From Verrucomicrobia bacterium IMCC26134 (lineage in GTDB: Bacteria > Verrucomicrobiota > Verrucomicrobiia > Opitutales > Opitutaceae): DNA of 64,000 nt. Shown here in pieces: positions 18,688 through 27,734 of the stretch; the first letter of the stretch is position 1; each line of letters starts with the position of its first letter. The stretch lies in the NCBI GenBank assembly GCA_000972765.1, contig CP011265.1:2651001-2715000 (forward strand), read 5' to 3'. The notes below the pieces were generated by a model. It saw only the letters and a program-made list of their open reading frames with translations. It did not search any database and was not told the DNA's origin. Made by a program: the position numbers and the translations under genes.

Positions 18688-20124
18688 TCACTTGTGATCC
18701 CACGGGAAACTCACAGTCACCCGCGGCTGTTTCCAGACCTCGAAGACCTCGAACATTTTTCCGGGGTTAAGAATGCCCTTCGGGTCGAGCGCCTGCTTGA
18801 CCGCCTTCATGGCGCCAATCTGCGCCTCGGAGTGCTGAAGCCGCAAGAACGGCGTCTTCGCCAATCCGATGCCGTGCTCGCCTGAAATCGCGCCGCCGAG
18901 CGAGACGACCTTCTTCATCAACGCCAGCACCGCCTTCTCCGCCGCGCGGCACTCGGCGGGCACCGCCTTGTGATACATGATGTTCACATGGAGATTCCCG
19001 TCCGCCAAGTGCCCGAAGGTCGGGATCGCCAGCTTCGAGCTCGCCCGCAATTTCTCCAGCCACACCGCAAATTCTTCGTAAGCGCCGAGCGGCACGGTGA
19101 TGTCCTCGTTCAGCTTGGCATCGCCCATCTGGAACATCGCGCCCGAGCACTTGCGCCGCACCGCCCAGAGCGCCTCGGCCTCGTCGCGGTTCTTCGCCGC
19201 GCGATGCCCCGCCGCGTTAGCCTCGGCCCACGCCAGCACCGCTTTCTTGGCGTCCTTCAGCTCTGCCTCGGAACCGGCCAGCTCAAGCAAGATCACCGGA
19301 CGCCCCGGCTGGCCGGGGAAGATCGTCGTTTTCATCGCCGACTCGGCGCAGGTCACCGAGGCGCGGTCCAGAAACTCGCAAATCGCCGGCTGCACCCGCG
19401 CCGCGAAGAGCGCCCGCGCCGCGCGAAACGCCGACACCTCGTCGGCGAAGCTCGTGAGTAGTGTCCAGCGCGCCGCCGGTGCCGGGATGAGCCGCAACAC
19501 CGCGTCGGTGACCACGCCGAGCATGCCTTCGCTCCCGATCCAGAGATCGCGCAGGTTAAATCCCGCCGCGAATTTACGCGTCGCCGTCCCCCACTCCACA
19601 AACTCGCCCGTCGGCAGATACCCCTTCAACGCCACGACAAAATCGCGCGTCACGCCGTATTTGCCGCCGTGCATGCCGCCGGCGTTGCAGGCGACGTTGC
19701 CGCCGATGGTGGAATAATCCTTCGACGAGGGATCAGGCGGGTAAAACCACCCCGCCGCCGCCGCCGCCTTTTGCACATCGCCCACCTTGGCCCCGGCCTG
19801 CACGTGGGCCAGACCCGCCTCGGCATCCACTCCGATTTTATCCAGCCCGAGCAAATCCAGCACCCAGCCCCCGTGCAAAGGCACCGCCGAGCCCATCAAG
19901 GTCGTCCCGCGCCCGCGCGGCGTCACCGGCACTCCGTGTTCATTGGCCAGCTTCAACAGGACACCGATCTGCTCGCGCTTCACCGGCCGCACCACCGCAG
20001 CAGGACGCACCGCGATGCGGCTCGAGTCATACGAGGCCGCTTCGAGCGCGGCAGCATCGGTCAAAACAACCTTCGCGCCTAGTTTACGGCGCAGGAGCAG
20101 CGTGGCGTGGGCAAAGTCTTTCAT
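18688..20124 (-). CDS. FAD-binding oxidase, GlcD / D-lactate dehydrogenase type
   Basis: A 478-residue flavoprotein with a PCMH-type FAD domain (PVTPRGRGTTLMG, DYSTIGGNVACNAGG) and a C-terminal cap ending in the signature SGEHGIGLAK. The family oxidises glycolate, D-lactate or other D-2-hydroxyacids, feeding electrons to the respiratory chain. No GlcE/GlcF partners are next to it, so a single-subunit D-lactate dehydrogenase is possible. It is divergent from a D-2-hydroxyacid dehydrogenase gene (127-base gap), which hints at a shared hydroxyacid substrate. ATG 20124 matches the usual N-terminus. Confidence 0.87.
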   Translation of the reverse strand: MKDFAHATLLLRRKLGAKVVLTDAAALEAASYDSSRIAVRPAAVVRPVKREQIGVLLKLANEHGVPVTPRGRGTTLMGSAVPLHGGWVLDLLGLDKIGVDAEAGLAHVQAGAKVGDVQKAAAAAGWFYPPDPSSKDYSTIGGNVACNAGGMHGGKYGVTRDFVVALKGYLPTGEFVEWGTATRKFAAGFNLRDLWIGSEGMLGVVTDAVLRLIPAPAARWTLLTSFADEVSAFRAARALFAARVQPAICEFLDRASVTCAESAMKTTIFPGQPGRPVILLELAGSEAELKDAKKAVLAWAEANAAGHRAAKNRDEAEALWAVRRKCSGAMFQMGDAKLNEDITVPLGAYEEFAVWLEKLRASSKLAIPTFGHLADGNLHVNIMYHKAVPAECRAAEKAVLALMKKVVSLGGAISGEHGIGLAKTPFLRLQHSEAQIGAMKAVKQALDPKGILNPGKMFEVFEVWKQPRVTVSFPWDHK

Positions 20125-20251
20125 GCGATTTCACACCCTTACCGCTTCACGCTGCGGAGCAACGCCCAACGCGCCTGCAAACCTTCTCACACGTTCTTCG
20201 CTAGTTTTTTCCTCCGCTCTGTCTCATAGTCCGTTTTTCCATTCACTCCCC

Positions 20252-21235
20252 ATGACCAAAATTCTTCTCACCACGACCTCGTTTCAAGACACTCCCGGCG
20301 AGCACCACAAACTTCTCGCCGACACCGGTTGGGAAATCATCACCGCCCGCGGCCCCCTTAACGAAGCCGACACCCTCGCCCTCGTCGGCGACGTCGATGG
20401 CTACATCTGTGGCGATGACCTCATCACCCGCGCCGTCCTCGAAAAAGCCCGCCCCAAGCTCAAGGTCCTCAGCAAATACGGCATCGGCGTGGACAAGATC
20501 GACGTGAAGTCCTGCACCGAAATGGGCCTCCCGCTCCTCTTCACCCCCGGCGTCAACCACACCACCGTCGCCGAGCACACCTTCCTCCTCCTGCTCTCTC
20601 TCGAGAAAAACCTCCTTTTCCACGCCGACTCCACCCGCTCCGGCGGCTGGAAACGCAAGACCGGCCACGAGCTCCTTGAAAAGACCATCGGCATCATCGG
20701 CCTCGGCCGCATCGGCAAGGAGGTCGCCATCCGCGCCCGCGCCTTCGGCATGAACGTCGTCGCCTTCGACGTTTACTGGGACGACAAATTCGCCGCCGCC
20801 CACGACGTGAAGCGCGCCGCCACCCTCGACGAGGTTTACGCCGTATCCGACTACCTCTCGCTCCACACCAATCTGACGCCCGAGACTCGCGACATGATCA
20901 GCGCGAAATCCTTCCCCAAGATGAAAAAAGGCGTGCTCATCCTCAACTGCGCCCGCGGCGAGATCGTGCACACCTCCGATATGGTCGAGGCCCTCAAGTC
21001 CGGTCAGGTCGGAGGCTACGGCACCGACGTGCTCGACGAGGAGCCGCCCCGCGCCGACCACCCGCTGCTCAAGCTGCCCAACGTCGTCTGCACCCCGCAC
21101 GTCGGCTCGCGCACCTACGAGAGCGTCGTCCGCCAGGCCACCGCCGCGGTCAAAAACCTCATCCTCGCGATGAACGGCCAAAAGCCCCTCGCCCAGATCA
21201 ATCCCGAGGTCCTCCCGAAGAACTACCTCGCCTAA
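20252..21235 (+). CDS. D-2-hydroxyacid dehydrogenase (NAD-dependent)
   Basis: A 327-residue NAD(P)-dependent dehydrogenase of the phosphoglycerate dehydrogenase/glyoxylate reductase family. The nucleotide-binding Rossmann motif is IGIIGLGRIGKEVA, the signature segment is KKGVLILNCARGE, and the catalytic His is in VVCTPHVGSRTYES. Such enzymes interconvert 2-oxoacids and D-2-hydroxyacids. The length is short for serine-pathway SerA, with no ACT domain. ATG 20252 opens MTKILLTTTSFQDT, which matches the family; the long upstream extension in frame is antisense to the FAD oxidase gene and was discarded. An Ldh2-type gene follows 69 bases later. Confidence 0.9.
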   Translation: MTKILLTTTSFQDTPGEHHKLLADTGWEIITARGPLNEADTLALVGDVDGYICGDDLITRAVLEKARPKLKVLSKYGIGVDKIDVKSCTEMGLPLLFTPGVNHTTVAEHTFLLLLSLEKNLLFHADSTRSGGWKRKTGHELLEKTIGIIGLGRIGKEVAIRARAFGMNVVAFDVYWDDKFAAAHDVKRAATLDEVYAVSDYLSLHTNLTPETRDMISAKSFPKMKKGVLILNCARGEIVHTSDMVEALKSGQVGGYGTDVLDEEPPRADHPLLKLPNVVCTPHVGSRTYESVVRQATAAVKNLILAMNGQKPLAQINPEVLPKNYLA

Positions 21236-21304
21236 AAATCCGCGCGTTTCTCCGCTTTTCCTTATTTTCGTTTTTTTAATTTTTTATCAGCCCCCCTTCC
21301 TCCC

Positions 21305-22405
21305 ATGCCCGAGACCTTCTTCGTCGTATCCGAAACCCAGCACAACGCACTCGTCGCCGCCGCCTACCAGCACCGCGGCTTCCACGCTGACGAGGCCGCC
21401 GAGGGCGCCCGCTTCTGCGCCGAGGCCACCCGCCACGGCATCCGCACCCATAACGGACTTAAAGCGCTCCACCTCGACCACCTCTTCGGCTCCGGCTCGA
21501 AGGGCTGCGTCCCCGGCGCCCAGATCGAGGAAAAACCTTCCCGCTTCGCCGCCGCCAAAATCTGGAACGCCAACAAAAAGCTCGGCCAGTCCACCGCCTA
21601 CCGCGCCATTGACGAAGCCATCCGCCTCGCCGATCAATACGGCGTCGGCACCGTCTCGGTCGACAACGCCTTCCACTACCTCTGGGGTGGCGGCTACGTG
21701 ATGGATGCCGCGCGCCGCGGCTACATCGCCTACACCAACTGCACCGCCGCTCTCGCCGAGGTCGTTCCTTTTGGTGGCAAGTTCCCCACCCTCGGCACCA
21801 ATCCCCACTCGTGGGGCTTCCCCACCACCGACGCCGTCGGCTACCCCATCGTCATCGACTGGGCCACCTCCGTCGTCGCCATGGGCCGCGTCCAACAACT
21901 CAAGCGCGAAGGTAAAACCCTACCGCCCATGGCCGCCGTGGACAAGGACGGCAACCCCACCATCGACCCGAATCTCGCCACCTCCCTCCTCCCCTTCGGC
22001 GCGCACAAGGGCTACGGCCTATCTCTCATCAACGAGATCGTCGGCGGCTTCATTGGCGGCTCCCTGCCCACCATCCGCAACCGTTGGACCGAGGTCGCCC
22101 CCGGCGACAAGGGCACCTGCTGCTTCTTCTTCCAGGTCATCCACCCCGACGCCATCAGCGGAGGCGCCTTCGCCAAGGGCCGCAATCAGGCCCAGAACGT
22201 CAAGGCCGTTATCGACGACGTGCTCGGCCACGGCAACGAGAAGTCCATGCTCCCCGGCCAGCTCGAAGCCGATTGGGCCAAGCACACCGCCGCCGCCGGC
22301 GGTCTTCTCTTCAGTCAGGCCGAGGTCGAGGCCTTCAACGAGGTCGCCCGCGAGTGCGGAAAACCCGAGTGGTCCCTTGCTTCCTTCAAGAGCGTTTCAA
22401 TCTAA
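21305..22405 (+). CDS. Malate/L-lactate/ureidoglycolate dehydrogenase family (Ldh2) oxidoreductase
   Basis: A 366-residue NAD(P)-dependent oxidoreductase of the Ldh_2 (YlbC/AllD/ComC) family. It has a fold distinct from classical LDH and acts on 2-hydroxyacids. Typical segments are RHGIRTHNGLKALHLDHL near the N-terminus and FGAHKGYGLSLINEIVGG in the active-site region. The substrate could be malate, sulfolactate, ureidoglycolate or a sugar-acid-derived hydroxyacid. It probably forms an operon with the upstream D-2-hydroxyacid dehydrogenase. Start ATG 21305. Confidence 0.9.
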   Translation: MPETFFVVSETQHNALVAAAYQHRGFHADEAAEGARFCAEATRHGIRTHNGLKALHLDHLFGSGSKGCVPGAQIEEKPSRFAAAKIWNANKKLGQSTAYRAIDEAIRLADQYGVGTVSVDNAFHYLWGGGYVMDAARRGYIAYTNCTAALAEVVPFGGKFPTLGTNPHSWGFPTTDAVGYPIVIDWATSVVAMGRVQQLKREGKTLPPMAAVDKDGNPTIDPNLATSLLPFGAHKGYGLSLINEIVGGFIGGSLPTIRNRWTEVAPGDKGTCCFFFQVIHPDAISGGAFAKGRNQAQNVKAVIDDVLGHGNEKSMLPGQLEADWAKHTAAAGGLLFSQAEVEAFNEVARECGKPEWSLASFKSVSI

Positions 22406-22420
22406 CAAACAGATTATTAG

Positions 22421-22448
22421 CCACGGAGGCCACAGAGACCACAGAATC
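22421..22448. repeat. CACAGAG-type short intergenic repeat
   Basis: CCACGGAGGCCACAGAGACC followed by ACAGAATC resembles the dispersed GGCACAGAG-type repeats found between genes in many bacteria. Only one copy is seen in this window. The rest of the 209-base gap before the esterase gene holds nothing I recognise. Confidence 0.35.
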
Positions 22449-22614
22449 AAGGGAGCGCCCCAAAACGCTTTCCCTGTTTTGTTCTCTCTTTGTATCCAGC
22501 TTGGTTATACACACTGGCGCTTTAAGCTCTATTTTTGAAGGAGCCTAATGCGCCAGGCGTCACAGTCACGAAACCCAACCCGCGTCGCCCTCGGCGGCAC
22601 GGACCGCGCTCGTT

Positions 22615-24345
22615 TCAGTAGTGCCAGTCGGACGGATTATCTCCAACCGATGCGCGCCGGGTGATGTGCCCGGCAATCTCCTGAACAAGTTCGGCATTGG
22701 AGCTTGGTTGCCAACCGTGACGGGATCCCGTCGGGCCGTAGATGAACACGCCCGGCTCGTGAGGATTCGCGGTGGCTTGCATAAACGCGTCGAGCAGGTG
22801 CACCGCATGGTTGGAATAAAAAGAGTCTTTCTCGGCGGCATGGACGTGCAGCTTGCCGATGAGTTTGGGGCCGAGCTCAGGCCATTTACGCTCAAGGAAT
22901 TCACGGAGGTCGAAATTATGGGCGCGCATCGCGGCGACGACCTCGCGGTCAATTCGGCCGGTGTGGAGATTCCAGACCGGTAACGGCAGGCCCTCGGGGC
23001 CCACTGGCGTATGCTTCCACCATTCGAAGCGACCGTCCTCCGTGCCAAGGATCGCGGCGCGCTGGCTCCCGCGGCGATTGCTCAGTCCTCCGCCTGCGAG
23101 ACCGGGAGCATCCTTTTCGACAAAGGCATTTTCATCGGCGTAAAGATTCACCCCGCCATAATACGAGCGGAAATCCACGGGATCGGGCGAAAAGGCCCAC
23201 GCACCGCCAAAGAAGTCAGGATGGTAAAGTTGCAGCGCAAGCGAGCCCCAACCGCCGGTCGAACTCCCGGTGAGCACCCGCGCATAGCTCTGGGGAATGG
23301 TGCGGAATTGCTTTTCCAGCGCAGGAATCAATTCCCCCATAATCGCATCCCCGTAGGGACCGCAATTGGGCGAGTTCACACCGTAGGAATCGTCGAAATA
23401 GGGCGTGGGGTGTTGAAACGTAACCAGGATGACGCGCGGGAAATCCGCGGACGTCCACGACTGGAAAAACTCATGGCCGTTCTCGGTATTTGCGTAAGGG
23501 CCGCTGAGCTCGGTGCCGGGGGGCGGCTCGGGGCGTGGTTCGCCGCGAGTAGCGGCCTCAGTCCGCAGACGAGCCCAGCTTTTCTTGGGATCAACCGGAG
23601 GCGTCGGATTAAAGCCGAAGGGAGCCGAGAGGTTGAAGTGATTTTGGATGTAGACGACCGGGTATCTGACTTCCGGGTGCTCCGCGTAGCCGAGAGGCAG
23701 CAGCACGGTGGCACCGAGAAACATCGGCCTCCCCCAGAAACGGGTCAGCAGGGGACTCTCGAATTTGATGCGCTTTACCCAAGCGGTGTCCGCCGGGACA
23801 ACGATAGGCGGTATTACTTGGTCAAGCTTGAGCGCAAGGCCGGAGCCCGCCGAAGCCTCCAGATGCAGACGGAGCGGAGCACTGTAGAGGTTGCCGGGCG
23901 AGCGGTTGAAATGCTGCCCCTCCCATTGATCGTTGTGCGCCCAGATCACATGGCCGTCGGCACGCCGGAACTCGCTGTAGACACTGAGCAAGGCTTGCAC
24001 CGTATAGTCACCGGCAACGAGGTCCCCGAGGAGGGGTTCAGGCGCACCAGGGGTCGAAGCGTTTAGCTCGATGCGTTGCCCGGCCCGCGCGTCGCGAACA
24101 TCGAGAGCGAAGAGGCTGGTATTGCCCGAGAGACGTGGCTCGGGATCAGGCTTGGTCGAGACAAACAGAAAGACGCGCCCGGTAAGTGCCGTGACGCCGC
24201 CCGGCAGGGGATCAGGCAGGATAACGGAAACCCTCAGGTCTGCGTTCCTTGCCGATGCGATGACACCGGCCACGGTCGCACAGGACGAGAAACTGGGCGC
24301 ATAAAAAACGAACAAAAACGCAAGAAGGAGCCGAACGCGTTGCAT
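22615..24345 (-). CDS. Secreted esterase D / enterochelin-esterase-like hydrolase
   Basis: A 576-residue alpha/beta hydrolase. A signal peptide (MQRVRLLLAFLFVFYAPSF) precedes an N-terminal beta domain of about 200 residues. The esterase domain follows, with the nucleophile Ser in LTGSSTGGWGSLALQ. Putative-esterase family members (PF00756) cleave ferulate, siderophore or other esters outside the cytoplasm. A likely catalytic His lies near the C-terminus in GPTGSRHGWQPS. Start ATG 24345. Confidence 0.82.
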   Translation of the reverse strand: MQRVRLLLAFLFVFYAPSFSSCATVAGVIASARNADLRVSVILPDPLPGGVTALTGRVFLFVSTKPDPEPRLSGNTSLFALDVRDARAGQRIELNASTPGAPEPLLGDLVAGDYTVQALLSVYSEFRRADGHVIWAHNDQWEGQHFNRSPGNLYSAPLRLHLEASAGSGLALKLDQVIPPIVVPADTAWVKRIKFESPLLTRFWGRPMFLGATVLLPLGYAEHPEVRYPVVYIQNHFNLSAPFGFNPTPPVDPKKSWARLRTEAATRGEPRPEPPPGTELSGPYANTENGHEFFQSWTSADFPRVILVTFQHPTPYFDDSYGVNSPNCGPYGDAIMGELIPALEKQFRTIPQSYARVLTGSSTGGWGSLALQLYHPDFFGGAWAFSPDPVDFRSYYGGVNLYADENAFVEKDAPGLAGGGLSNRRGSQRAAILGTEDGRFEWWKHTPVGPEGLPLPVWNLHTGRIDREVVAAMRAHNFDLREFLERKWPELGPKLIGKLHVHAAEKDSFYSNHAVHLLDAFMQATANPHEPGVFIYGPTGSRHGWQPSSNAELVQEIAGHITRRASVGDNPSDWHY

Positions 24346-24463
24346 AGTGGTGACGATCGAAAGACTTCAGACGGCTGCTTGCTAGTTCTGAATAGGGGCA
24401 CCCCAAACACGGGAAACAGTCCGGCTGCATTGAGAATAAGCCAGAAATGCAATTCCTCCCCTC

Positions 24464-24661
24464 ATGCCGACCCCTCCCTGGAAACAAACCAAGCCCGCGC
24501 CCGACACCGCCAAAACCAAGCTCACCCCTGAATCCATCGCGTGGGCCAAGGACCGCGCTAGACAAGCCGGTCGCCGCTACCCCAATCTGGTCGATAACAT
24601 GGCCGCCACCCGCCGCCAACAGGAAGCCTCTAACCCGGATGCCTGCAAATTGCGTCCCTGA
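24464..24661 (+). CDS. Small conserved protein of unknown function
   Basis: A 65-residue basic protein, MPTPPWKQTKPAP at the start, with the segment KLTPESIAWAKDRARQAGRR and the motif YPNLVDNMAA. I recall similar short proteins (LTPxxKxxAKxRAKxAGRPYPNLVDNMAA) in proteobacteria; I cannot confirm this by search. The motif is too specific to be a random frame. Function unknown. The 207 bases to the next gene hold no other gene. Confidence 0.65.
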   Translation: MPTPPWKQTKPAPDTAKTKLTPESIAWAKDRARQAGRRYPNLVDNMAATRRQQEASNPDACKLRP

Positions 24662-24868
24662 GCTTATCCTCGCTGCCGCGGATTTAAATCTGCCAATCAA
24701 AGCCCTGCACACGTTTTCAGATGCCGGTTCATTGCCAGCCCGCTGCAGCGCCCTAATCGTCGGTTTCGTGCTAAGCCCAATCGGCTAAATCCCAACCATT
24801 TAAACCCCGCGCTTCCTCCCTAGGCCGCCCTGCAATAGTCTGCACTTTCACTCTCAACCCATCCTCCC

Positions 24869-25963
24869 ATGAGCCTTAACATCAAACCCGCCAATTCCTG
24901 CGCCTTCGACCAAATCTCCCTCGGTGAAGTCATGCTCCGCCTCGACCCGGGCGAGGGCCGCATCCGCACCGCCCGTAACTTCCAGGTCTGGGAAGGCGGC
25001 GGCGAATACAACACCTCCCGCGGCCTGCGCAAAGCCTTCGGCCTAAAAACCGCCGTCGTCACCGCTTTCGTGGACAACGAGGTCGGCCACCTGGTCGAGG
25101 ATTTCATCATGCAGGGCGGCGTCGCCACCGACTTTATCCAGTGGCGTGAGGACGACGGCATCGGCCGCACCGTTCGCAATGGCCTCAACTTCACCGAACG
25201 CGGCTTCGGCATCCGCGGCGCCGTCGGCAACCCCGACCGTGGCAACACCGCCGCCTCCCAGATCAAGGTTGGCGACATCGACTGGGACCACATCTTCGGC
25301 AAGCTCGGCGTTCGTTGGTTCCACACCGGCGGCATCTACGCGGCCCTGTCTGCCTCCACCGCCGAGGTCACCGTCGAGGCCGTCAAGGCCGCCAATAAAT
25401 ACGGCACTATCGTCTCCTACGACCTAAACTACCGCCCCTCACTCTGGAAGACCATCGGCGGCCTCAAAAAGGCCCAGGAGGTCAACCGCGAGATCGCCAA
25501 GTATGTCGACGTCATGATCGGCAACGAGGAAGACTTCACCGCCTCGCTCGGCTTCGCCGTCAAGGGCGCCGAGGACCTCAAGCACATCGAGACCGACGCC
25601 TTCAAGGCCATGATCGAGACTGCCGTGGCTGAGTTCCCCAACTTCAAGGTCGCCGCCACCACCCTGCGCCACGTCCACACCGCGACCTGCAACGACTGGA
25701 GCGCCATCCTTTGGCACGCCGGCAAATTCCACGAAAGCAAGAAATACCCGAAGCTCGAGATCCTCGATCGCGTCGGCGGCGGAGACTCCTTCGCTTCCGG
25801 CCTCCAATTCGGCTTCCTTGAGTTTAACGATGCCCAGAAGGCCGTCGAATACGGCGCCGCCCACGGCGCCCTTGCTTCCACGACTCCCGGCGACACCTCC
25901 ATGGCCACCCGCAAAGAGGTCGAGAAGACCATCGGTGGCGGCGGCGCCCGCGTGGTCCGCTAA
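24869..25963 (+). CDS. PfkB-family sugar kinase (2-keto-3-deoxygluconate kinase-like)
   Basis: A 364-residue ribokinase-fold kinase. The N-terminal substrate region is ISLGEVMLRLDPGEGR and GGGEYNTSRGLRKAFG, and the PfkB signature RVGGGDSFASGLQFG contains the catalytic Asp. The N-terminus resembles 2-keto-3-deoxygluconate kinases, which feed sugar acids into the Entner-Doudoroff pathway. Fructokinase activity cannot be excluded. It would fit the hydroxyacid and sugar-acid genes upstream. The gene ends 50 bases before a strong terminator. Confidence 0.87.
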   Translation: MSLNIKPANSCAFDQISLGEVMLRLDPGEGRIRTARNFQVWEGGGEYNTSRGLRKAFGLKTAVVTAFVDNEVGHLVEDFIMQGGVATDFIQWREDDGIGRTVRNGLNFTERGFGIRGAVGNPDRGNTAASQIKVGDIDWDHIFGKLGVRWFHTGGIYAALSASTAEVTVEAVKAANKYGTIVSYDLNYRPSLWKTIGGLKKAQEVNREIAKYVDVMIGNEEDFTASLGFAVKGAEDLKHIETDAFKAMIETAVAEFPNFKVAATTLRHVHTATCNDWSAILWHAGKFHESKKYPKLEILDRVGGGDSFASGLQFGFLEFNDAQKAVEYGAAHGALASTTPGDTSMATRKEVEKTIGGGGARVVR

Positions 25964-26012
25964 GCCCCGGGAAACGCCGAGCTCCAGCTCGGCTCTCCCT
26001 AACCCTCTCCAC

Positions 26013-26049
26013 AGCCGGCGTGCGCCCTCAAAAGCGCCGCCGGCTTTTT
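26013..26049 (+). terminator. Rho-independent terminator of the PfkB kinase gene
   Basis: AGCCGGCG (26013-26020) pairs with CGCCGGCT (26038-26045), followed by TTTT. It sits 50 bases after the kinase stop. The 287 bases beyond it, to the toxin remnant, hold no recognisable gene. Confidence 0.85.
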
Positions 26050-26336
26050 CGCGTTCCGATACATCCGATTCAGATGCCCCCGGTTCGTCGCCTAGCACGA
26101 CCTCACCGCCATCTCGGACGCCAGTCCGTCCTCCGGCAAACAACCCGCCCTACTTTGCCGGCCTACGGGCAAACGCCGGCGGCTCCACCACCTGCGCATC
26201 ACGCTACATTCGCCAGCTGCGCATCGCCCCATCCAACCAATGCAAGCGCTCGGCAAAGCTCATGCTCTGCGCTATTTCTCTACGCAAATTGGCATGGTCC
26301 TCCCATCCGGCACACTTCCATTGCGCATTTTTCAAA

Positions 26337-26535
26337 TCACTTTTCATGCGGATTAATGGCTAACAATTCTACGATGTCCGCGAGATCCTGAGGCCGTCAA
26401 AGCCGCCAGCGCTCGCTTCAAGTTCTCCGGTTCCAACGCGACAACCAAATCAATGTCCTTCGTCGTGCGCACATGACCATGCGCGATCACCGCCATGCCA
26501 CCTACAACTAAGTAGCGCACCTCGGCCCCCTGCAA
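26337..26535 (-). pseudogene. Nucleotidyltransferase (MNT/AbiEii-like) remnant, internally deleted
   Basis: The first 40 or so codons read VRYLVVGGMAVIAHGHVRTT then KDIDLVV, the strand-loop and DxD region of small nucleotidyltransferases of the type IV toxin/MNT class. The frame then breaks. About 45 bases later, in another frame, the sequence reads QDLADIVELLAINPHEK, which resembles the usual C-terminus of the same family (GRPQDLADI). The middle, expected to be 60-80 residues, is gone. The 5' end is also truncated: an in-frame TAA lies five codons before the remaining TTG. It is on the opposite strand to the kinase and upstream of nothing intact. A decayed toxin gene. Confidence 0.75.
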
Positions 26536-26579
26536 AGCCCCGGAAATTTACTCCAGATGGGAAAACTCCATAACCCCGC

Positions 26580-27734
26580 TTACCCCCGCCCCGCCTCCCT
26601 TGCCAAGTCCGCAAGCGCCACGCGGTTCACCTTGCCCTGCGCATTGCGCGGCCACACCGACGCCGGCACCGCGACCAGCCGCTTCGGCACCTTCGCCGGT
26701 GTAAGTTTGCCCGCCAGCGCCGCCCGCCACACCACCTCCGGCACCGCCGCCGCTCCCGCCACCAGCGGATACAGCGCCACCACTTCGCTGCCCCACTCCG
26801 GATGCGGCACGCCCACCACCTCCACCTCGGGCACCGCCCCGCGCAACACCGCCGCCACCTCCGCCGGGTCGACCTTCTCCCCGCCGGTGATCATCAAGGC
26901 ATCCGCCCGCCCCAGCACCCGCAGCCGCCCCGTCGCGTCGATCTCGCCCAAATCATCAGTGCGCCACGGCCCCGCCGCCCGCGTCTCCGGCCAGTATCCA
27001 CAAAACAACGACTTCCCCTCGATCACCACCCGTCCGTCCGCCTCAGTCGCGATCCGCGCATGAGGCAGAGCCGTGCCAACGCCTTCGCCCCCCGCCAAAA
27101 AATCCTCCGGCCGCAGCGCCGCCACCATCGCCGCCGTCTCCGTCATCCCGTAAGAAAAACCCAAGGGCAACCGCGCCGCCCGCCCCTCCGCCACCAACTC
27201 GGGCCACGCCGGCCCGCCGCCCACAAACACCGCGCGAAAGCTCCTCAACCACGCCTCCGCTTCCGCGTTCCCGAGCAAGCGCGCCAGCTGCGTTGGCACG
27301 ACCGACAAAAACCCTCCGCGCGCCGCTGGCCTCCGCCCCGCCTCCACGTCTTTCCAGCTCGCCGCCAGATAAACACCCCCCGTCCACACGCACCGCGCCC
27401 ACGCCATCAGCCCGCTCACATGCCACACCGGCAGCAACCCGAGCGCATCCACCCGCTCCAATCCGAAATGCGCGCAAAACCCCGCCACCGCCGCGCCCAG
27501 CGTGCGCTCATCGTGACGCGCCAGCTTCATCGCCCCCGACGACCCGCCCGTCGGGATGCACAACCACCCGTCGCGTCCGTCCCAAGCCTCCGGCGTGCGC
27601 TCCGCCAGCGCCGCCCACTGCGCCCGCTCGCGCTCACCCCACTGCGGATCGACCAAAAACCACGCCGCCCCGCGCTCCACCAGCGCCGCCCCCGCCACTT
27701 CACGCAGTCGTGCGATTAACTCAGCGCGTTCCAT
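26580..27734 (-). CDS. menE: o-Succinylbenzoate-CoA ligase
   Basis: A 384-residue ANL-superfamily AMP-binding ligase. It activates o-succinylbenzoate to its CoA ester in menaquinone synthesis. The ATP signature is IPTGGSSGAMKLARHDE. The adenylate-binding motif is FSYGMTETAAMVAAL, the hinge Asp is in WRTDDLGEI, and the C-terminal catalytic Lys is in WPRNAQGKVNRVAL. It is shorter than average MenE. Assignment as MenE rather than another acyl-CoA ligase rests on the neighbouring menC, which it overlaps by 19 bases. ATG 27734 is the start. Confidence 0.88.
   Translation of the reverse strand: MERAELIARLREVAGAALVERGAAWFLVDPQWGERERAQWAALAERTPEAWDGRDGWLCIPTGGSSGAMKLARHDERTLGAAVAGFCAHFGLERVDALGLLPVWHVSGLMAWARCVWTGGVYLAASWKDVEAGRRPAARGGFLSVVPTQLARLLGNAEAEAWLRSFRAVFVGGGPAWPELVAEGRAARLPLGFSYGMTETAAMVAALRPEDFLAGGEGVGTALPHARIATEADGRVVIEGKSLFCGYWPETRAAGPWRTDDLGEIDATGRLRVLGRADALMITGGEKVDPAEVAAVLRGAVPEVEVVGVPHPEWGSEVVALYPLVAGAAAVPEVVWRAALAGKLTPAKVPKRLVAVPASVWPRNAQGKVNRVALADLAREAGRG

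Noticed and set aside
20243..21181. A 312-codon frame antisense to the D-2-hydroxyacid dehydrogenase.
   Set aside because: Composition is that of an antisense shadow; the dehydrogenase motifs are complete.
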